Shown here: piece by piece, positions 60,244 to 64,000 of the stretch
Numbering within the stretch: the first letter of the stretch is position 1
How the letters are laid out: each line of letters begins with the position of its first letter
Assembly (NCBI GenBank): GCA_910583615.1
Contig: CAJTXP010000007.1
Coordinates: 1 to 64,000, forward strand
Source of the DNA: an uncultured Lachnospiraceae bacterium
Lineage (GTDB): Bacteria; Bacillota; Clostridia; Lachnospirales; Lachnospiraceae
DNA length: 64,000 nucleotides
Direction: 5' to 3'
Position numbers and translations under genes: made by a program
The notes under the pieces: generated by a model
The model's input: only the letters and a program-made list of their open reading frames with translations
Databases searched by the model: none
Told to the model about the DNA's origin: nothing

Positions 60244-60393
60244 AATTCCCGCTTTTCTTTTTGATGCAAAGATGGTATGATAGGAACGGGAGGTTGTCCC
60301 GGAGCACGGCATGTATGCTGCGCACAGGGTCTGAGAAGTCCTGTCCTGGCGGCCTCTGGGCGAAAGCCAAAAAAGGAAAAGGAGAGAGACAAT

Positions 60394-61518
60394 ATGAAAA
60401 AGAAAATTCTGGCAGCATTACTGACAGCAGCAATGACAGCGGCGCTGACAGCCTGCGGCGGCGGTTCTTCTGACGGCGGTTCCGGATCAGAGCCGGCAGC
60501 GGACGCTCCGGCGGCAGAAGGCGAAGTGGAAGTGGCAGACGATGAAGCCGAGGCTCCGGCAGCAGATGCGGCAGGAAACGGCGCGGACTTCAAGATCGGT
60601 CTGATTACGGATGTGGGAGGCGTGAACGACGGTTCCTTCAATCAGTCCGCATGGGAAGGGCTTCAGAGGGCAATGGCAGAACTGGGTGTAGAAGCGAATT
60701 ACCTGGAGTCTGCGACGGATGCAGATTATGTACCCAATATCGAGACCTTTATTGATGAAGAATATGATCTGATTATCAGTGTCGGCTACATGCTTGCAGA
60801 TGCAACAAAAGCAGCTGCAGAGGCGAATCCGGATGTGAAGTTTGCAATCATTGATGATGCGACCATCGAGCTGGACAATGTGAGCTGCCTGATGTTCAAG
60901 CAGGAGCAGGCTTCCTATCTGGTAGGCTATGTTGCAGGTCTTATGACTGAGAGCAATAATATCGGATTTGTCATCGGCATGGCAAATGACAACATGAATC
61001 TGTTCGGATACGGTTACTGCGCAGGAGCTCTGGATGCGAATCCGGATGTGACGATTCAGCAGTTTAATGCGAATTCCTTCGCAGATTCTGCAACGGGCAA
61101 GACCAATGCCAACACGGCAATTACCAACGGCGCGGACATCGTGTTCCATGCAGCAGGCGCTACGGGCCTTGGCGTGATTGAAGCATGCCAGGAGGCAGGC
61201 GTTTATGCCATCGGCGTGGACAGTGATCAGTCCAGCATTGCTCCGAATACGATTATTACTTCTGCAATGAAGAGAGTGGACAATGCAGTGTATGATACGG
61301 TGCAGTCCCTGATTAACGGAACACTGGAGAGCGGCATCCATACATATGACCTGCCGGCAGGCGGCGTGGACATTGCTCCGACGCAGGATCTGCTCACGGA
61401 TGAAGTGATTGCGGCAGTAGAAGAAGTAAAGACAAAGATCATCAGCGGTGAAGTAGTTGTTCCTTCCACGAAGGATGAGTTCGAGGCTGCTCACGGTGAT
61501 GTGTATCAGTTGGATTAA
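60394..61518 (+). CDS. BMP-family ABC transporter substrate-binding lipoprotein
   Basis: A 374-residue lipoprotein of the Bmp/Med (PnrA-like) family, which binds purine nucleosides in characterised cases. The lipobox LTAC places the lipid cysteine at 21, and an acidic Gly/Ala/Glu linker follows. The domain starts KIGLITDVGGVNDGSFNQSA and has FIDEEYDLIISVGYM and AGATGLGVIEACQEAG, then GVDSDQSSIAPNTIITSAMK. Start ATG at 60394 follows AAAGGAGAG. It is first in an ABC importer operon with the genes downstream. Confidence 0.94.
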   Translation: MKKKILAALLTAAMTAALTACGGGSSDGGSGSEPAADAPAAEGEVEVADDEAEAPAADAAGNGADFKIGLITDVGGVNDGSFNQSAWEGLQRAMAELGVEANYLESATDADYVPNIETFIDEEYDLIISVGYMLADATKAAAEANPDVKFAIIDDATIELDNVSCLMFKQEQASYLVGYVAGLMTESNNIGFVIGMANDNMNLFGYGYCAGALDANPDVTIQQFNANSFADSATGKTNANTAITNGADIVFHAAGATGLGVIEACQEAGVYAIGVDSDQSSIAPNTIITSAMKRVDNAVYDTVQSLINGTLESGIHTYDLPAGGVDIAPTQDLLTDEVIAAVEEVKTKIISGEVVVPSTKDEFEAAHGDVYQLD

Positions 61519-61567
61519 GATTTCCGTAAGGTCGGTTTGACTGACACGAAAGAAGCTGAATGATTCT

Positions 61568-61629
61568 GAACAGGCGCCAGAGCTGCTTTTGGTTTTCAGA
61601 CGAAAGCAGTATCGGCGCCTGTTCTTTTT
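61568..61629 (+). terminator. Strong intra-operon hairpin after the BMP lipoprotein
   Basis: GAACAGGCGCC (61568-61578) pairs perfectly with GGCGCCTGTTC (61614-61624), followed by TTTTT; an inner CTGCTTT/GAAAGCAG stem extends it. The ATPase gene starts about 95 bp later, so this is probably an attenuator that favours the lipoprotein. Confidence 0.85.
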
Positions 61630-61724
61630 CAGGGCAGGTACAGACGGCATCGGTCCGAATTCTGATACCGTTTATCGTACTTTTCCGGAAACTACGAAAT
61701 TACTGAGAAAAAGGAGGCAGAGGA

Positions 61725-63269
61725 GTGGGAAAAGTGAGCCATATGGATGAAAGCAGGGTTGTCATCCAGATGAAGGACATCGTGAAGAAATTTGGTGATT
61801 TTACTGCCAACGACCACATTAATCTGACGGTGCACAAAGGAGAGGTCCATGCGATACTGGGGGAAAACGGCGCCGGCAAGAGCACGATGATGAATGTACT
61901 CTGCGGGCTTTATAAGCCTACCAGCGGGCAGATCTGCATCAATGGAAAGGAGGTGCAGTTTTCCAGTCCCAAGGATGCTATTGATATCGGCATCGGAATG
62001 GTGCATCAGCATTTTATGCTGATCCAGCCTTTTACTGTTGCGGATAACATTATTCTGGGCGTGGAGCCGGTCAAAGGCCTGATGATCGATCATAAGACCG
62101 CAAGGGAAAAGGTGGTGGAGCTTTCAGAACGCTATGGAATGAAGGTGGATCCGGATGCGAAGGTGGAGGACATCTCAGTTGGCATGCAGCAGAGAGTGGA
62201 GATCCTGAAGGTACTCTACCGGGGAGCGGATACCCTGATTCTGGACGAGCCCACCGCCTCTCTGACTCCGCAGGAAATTGAGGGTCTGATGGAGATCATT
62301 GAGAACCTGACGGCGGACGGCAAGAGCGTGATCCTGATTACGCATAAGCTGAAGGAGATTACGGCCTGTGCAGACAGCTGTACCATTATCCGTCAGGGAA
62401 AATACATCCGGACGGTAAAGGTGGACGAAGTCAATGAAAATGATCTGGCTGCCATGATGGTGGGCCGGGATGTGAACTTCAAGGTGGAGAAAAAAGATAT
62501 GACGCCTGGAGAAGTGGTGCTGGACGTAAAAAACATCCATGCAAAAGACTATCGGGACGTGGAGATCTTAAGAGGGCTGAATCTTAAGGTGCGAAGAGGC
62601 GAGATCGTAGGCCTGGCAGGCGTGGACGGCAACGGACAGACGGAACTGGTGGAAGTTCTCACCGGGCTTCGGAAGGCGGAAAGCGGTGAAGTAACGCTTC
62701 TTGGGAAGGATGTATTCAACAAATCCCCGAAGGAAACTTTTGAGAGCGGCATCTCCAGCATTCCGGCGGACCGGCAGAAGCATGGACTGATTCTGGATTT
62801 TTCCAATGAGGATAATCTGATTCTTCAGCATTTTGAAGAGGAACCCTACTCTACAAAAGGAATTTTAAACCGGAAAGCCATTCGGGAGCATGCCACGGAA
62901 CTGACAGAAAAGTTTGATGTAAGGCCCAGAGGGAGTGAAGGGGCGCCTGCAGGAACCCTGTCCGGAGGCAATCAGCAGAAGGTCATTATCGCCAGAGAAG
63001 TCACCAATGACAAGGAGCTTCTGATCGCAGTGAATCCCACCAGAGGGCTGGACGTAGGGGCGATCGAATTTGTGCATAAATATCTGGTGGAGCAGAGGAA
63101 CCGGAACCGGGCCGTCCTTCTTGTGTCTTTCGAACTGGATGAGATTATGAGCCTGTCAGACCGCATCGAGGTTATCTTTGACGGACGGATCACCGGCAGC
63201 GTGTCCGGAAAAGATGCGGACGAAAAAGAGCTTGGCTTTATGATGGCAGGAGGTAAAAAACATGAATAG
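61725..63269 (+). CDS. Nucleoside-type ABC transporter ATP-binding protein
   Basis: A 514-residue double ATPase of the RbsA/YufO type. The first ATPase half has Walker A GENGAGKSTMMN, signature SVGMQQRVEILK and Walker B LILDEPTASLTP. The second half has GVDGNGQTELVE in the Walker A position and LSGGNQQKVIIAREV, with LIAVNPTRGLD for Walker B, as is normal for this class. The GTG start at 61725 follows AAGGAGG. The end overlaps the permease gene by 8 bp. It energises uptake of the BMP ligand, probably nucleosides. Confidence 0.93.
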   Translation: MGKVSHMDESRVVIQMKDIVKKFGDFTANDHINLTVHKGEVHAILGENGAGKSTMMNVLCGLYKPTSGQICINGKEVQFSSPKDAIDIGIGMVHQHFMLIQPFTVADNIILGVEPVKGLMIDHKTAREKVVELSERYGMKVDPDAKVEDISVGMQQRVEILKVLYRGADTLILDEPTASLTPQEIEGLMEIIENLTADGKSVILITHKLKEITACADSCTIIRQGKYIRTVKVDEVNENDLAAMMVGRDVNFKVEKKDMTPGEVVLDVKNIHAKDYRDVEILRGLNLKVRRGEIVGLAGVDGNGQTELVEVLTGLRKAESGEVTLLGKDVFNKSPKETFESGISSIPADRQKHGLILDFSNEDNLILQHFEEEPYSTKGILNRKAIREHATELTEKFDVRPRGSEGAPAGTLSGGNQQKVIIAREVTNDKELLIAVNPTRGLDVGAIEFVHKYLVEQRNRNRAVLLVSFELDEIMSLSDRIEVIFDGRITGSVSGKDADEKELGFMMAGGKKHE

Positions 63270-64000
63270 GAAAAAGAGTATTCTGGAAAGCAATGTATTC
63301 TATACTCTGGTGGCTGTCGCGGCAGGCTTTGTGATCGGCGCTGTCTTCCTGGTGATTGCAGGGATCAGCCCGGCGACGGCTTACGGGAAGCTTTTGAGCA
63401 GTGTGTTCGGAAAACCAAAATATCTGGTATGGACGCTGATTTATGCAAGTCCTCTGATCTTCACCGGCTTAAGCGTGGCATTTTCCTTCCGGACCGGAGT
63501 GTTCAACATCGGTGCGGAAGGCCAGTTCGTAGTAGGGGCCCTGGCCGCCTGTGTGCTGGGAATCATGCTGAAGCTTCCGCCGGTGCTGCATGCCCTGGTG
63601 TGTGTTCTTGCAGCGGCAGCGGCCGGTGCGGTATGGTCTCTGATTGTAGGCGTTCTGAAGGTGAAAAGAGGAATTCATGAAGTCCTGTCCTTTATCATGT
63701 TCAACTGGATCGCTTTCTATCTGTCCAACTATGTGGTAAATCTGGAAGCAATCCACAAGGAAGGCGGCGGAGAGGCTACCAAAGACGTACTGGAATCCGC
63801 AAGAATTTTATTTCCGGAAGGACTGCGCAACGCATTGGACTGCAATGCAGCCAACTGGGGTATCGTGCTGGCGGTGCTGGCGGCCGTCCTTATTTATGTG
63901 ATCATCGAAAAGACAACGCTGGGATATAAGCTGAAAGCAGTAGGTTTCAACAGCAACGGAGCGCTGTATGCCGGGATCAATGCAGACGGCTCCGTGCTGA
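63262..64000 (+). CDS. Nucleoside-type ABC transporter permease (partial, cut by right edge)
   Basis: The first 246 codons of a BPD_transp_2 (RbsC/YufP-like) permease. ATG at 63262 lies behind AGGAGG within the end of the ATPase gene. Hydrophobic segments alternate from residue 13 onward; FRTGVFNIGAEGQFVVGALA (about 76-95) and KVKRGIHEVLSFIMFNWIA are typical of this family. The C-terminus and probably a second permease lie beyond the window. Confidence 0.92.
   Translation, partial: MNRKKSILESNVFYTLVAVAAGFVIGAVFLVIAGISPATAYGKLLSSVFGKPKYLVWTLIYASPLIFTGLSVAFSFRTGVFNIGAEGQFVVGALAACVLGIMLKLPPVLHALVCVLAAAAAGAVWSLIVGVLKVKRGIHEVLSFIMFNWIAFYLSNYVVNLEAIHKEGGGEATKDVLESARILFPEGLRNALDCNAANWGIVLAVLAAVLIYVIIEKTTLGYKLKAVGFNSNGALYAGINADGSVL

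Overview
The window looks like a chromosome segment of an anaerobic gut-type Firmicute, most likely class Clostridia, family Lachnospiraceae. This is inferred from the gene content and style: the order rimP-nusA-ylxR-ylxQ-infB-rbfA-nrnA-truB-ribF, strong AGGAGG ribosome sites with TTG/GTG starts, lipoprotein binding proteins, mannose-class PTS and CmpB-type membrane proteins. Base composition is near 50% G+C by eye. No rRNA, tRNA, CRISPR array, transposase or prophage was found.

Layout. 1-7102: a PrpR-N regulator (cut by the left edge) divergent from a catabolic operon with a zinc dehydrogenase, a TRAP transporter (DctP, DctQ, DctM), a four-carbon acid sugar kinase and a class II aldolase, i.e. 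uptake and breakdown of a tetronate-like acid. 7113-7320: first copy of an interspersed inverted-repeat element. 7457-9990: a polar amino acid ABC importer. 10063-12305: purC and purB. 12381-18075: a CmpB-type membrane protein, an intramembrane-sensing two-component system, a 48-residue membrane miniprotein and a three-gene ABC exporter. 18271-23008: MarR regulator, heterodimeric ABC exporter and HAD phosphatase. 23117-24178: a TIR-HRDC fusion protein, the strongest candidate for something undescribed. 24205-31644: DMT permease, endonuclease IV, GH25 lysozyme, TRIC channel, argS, CPBP protease and an aldo/keto reductase.

31865-40469 is one functional block. A membrane-anchored binding protein, a NarL-type kinase, its response regulator and a second membrane-anchored binding protein are followed by a mannose-class PTS (IIA, IIB, IIC, IID), a small membrane protein, a HAD phosphatase and an HPr homologue that lacks both phosphorylation sites. 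The binding proteins probably act as sugar sensors for the kinase, which then controls the PTS genes.

40695-49783 holds housekeeping genes: AI-2E-type permease, pyrB/pyrI, a second CmpB-type protein, folC, pheA, a MATE exporter and malic enzyme. They are interspersed with several structured intergenic elements. 49980-58485 is the translation and transcription operon ending in ribF, closed by a clear terminator. 58603-64000 has a sodium/phosphate cotransporter and a BMP-type nucleoside ABC importer whose permease is cut by the right edge.
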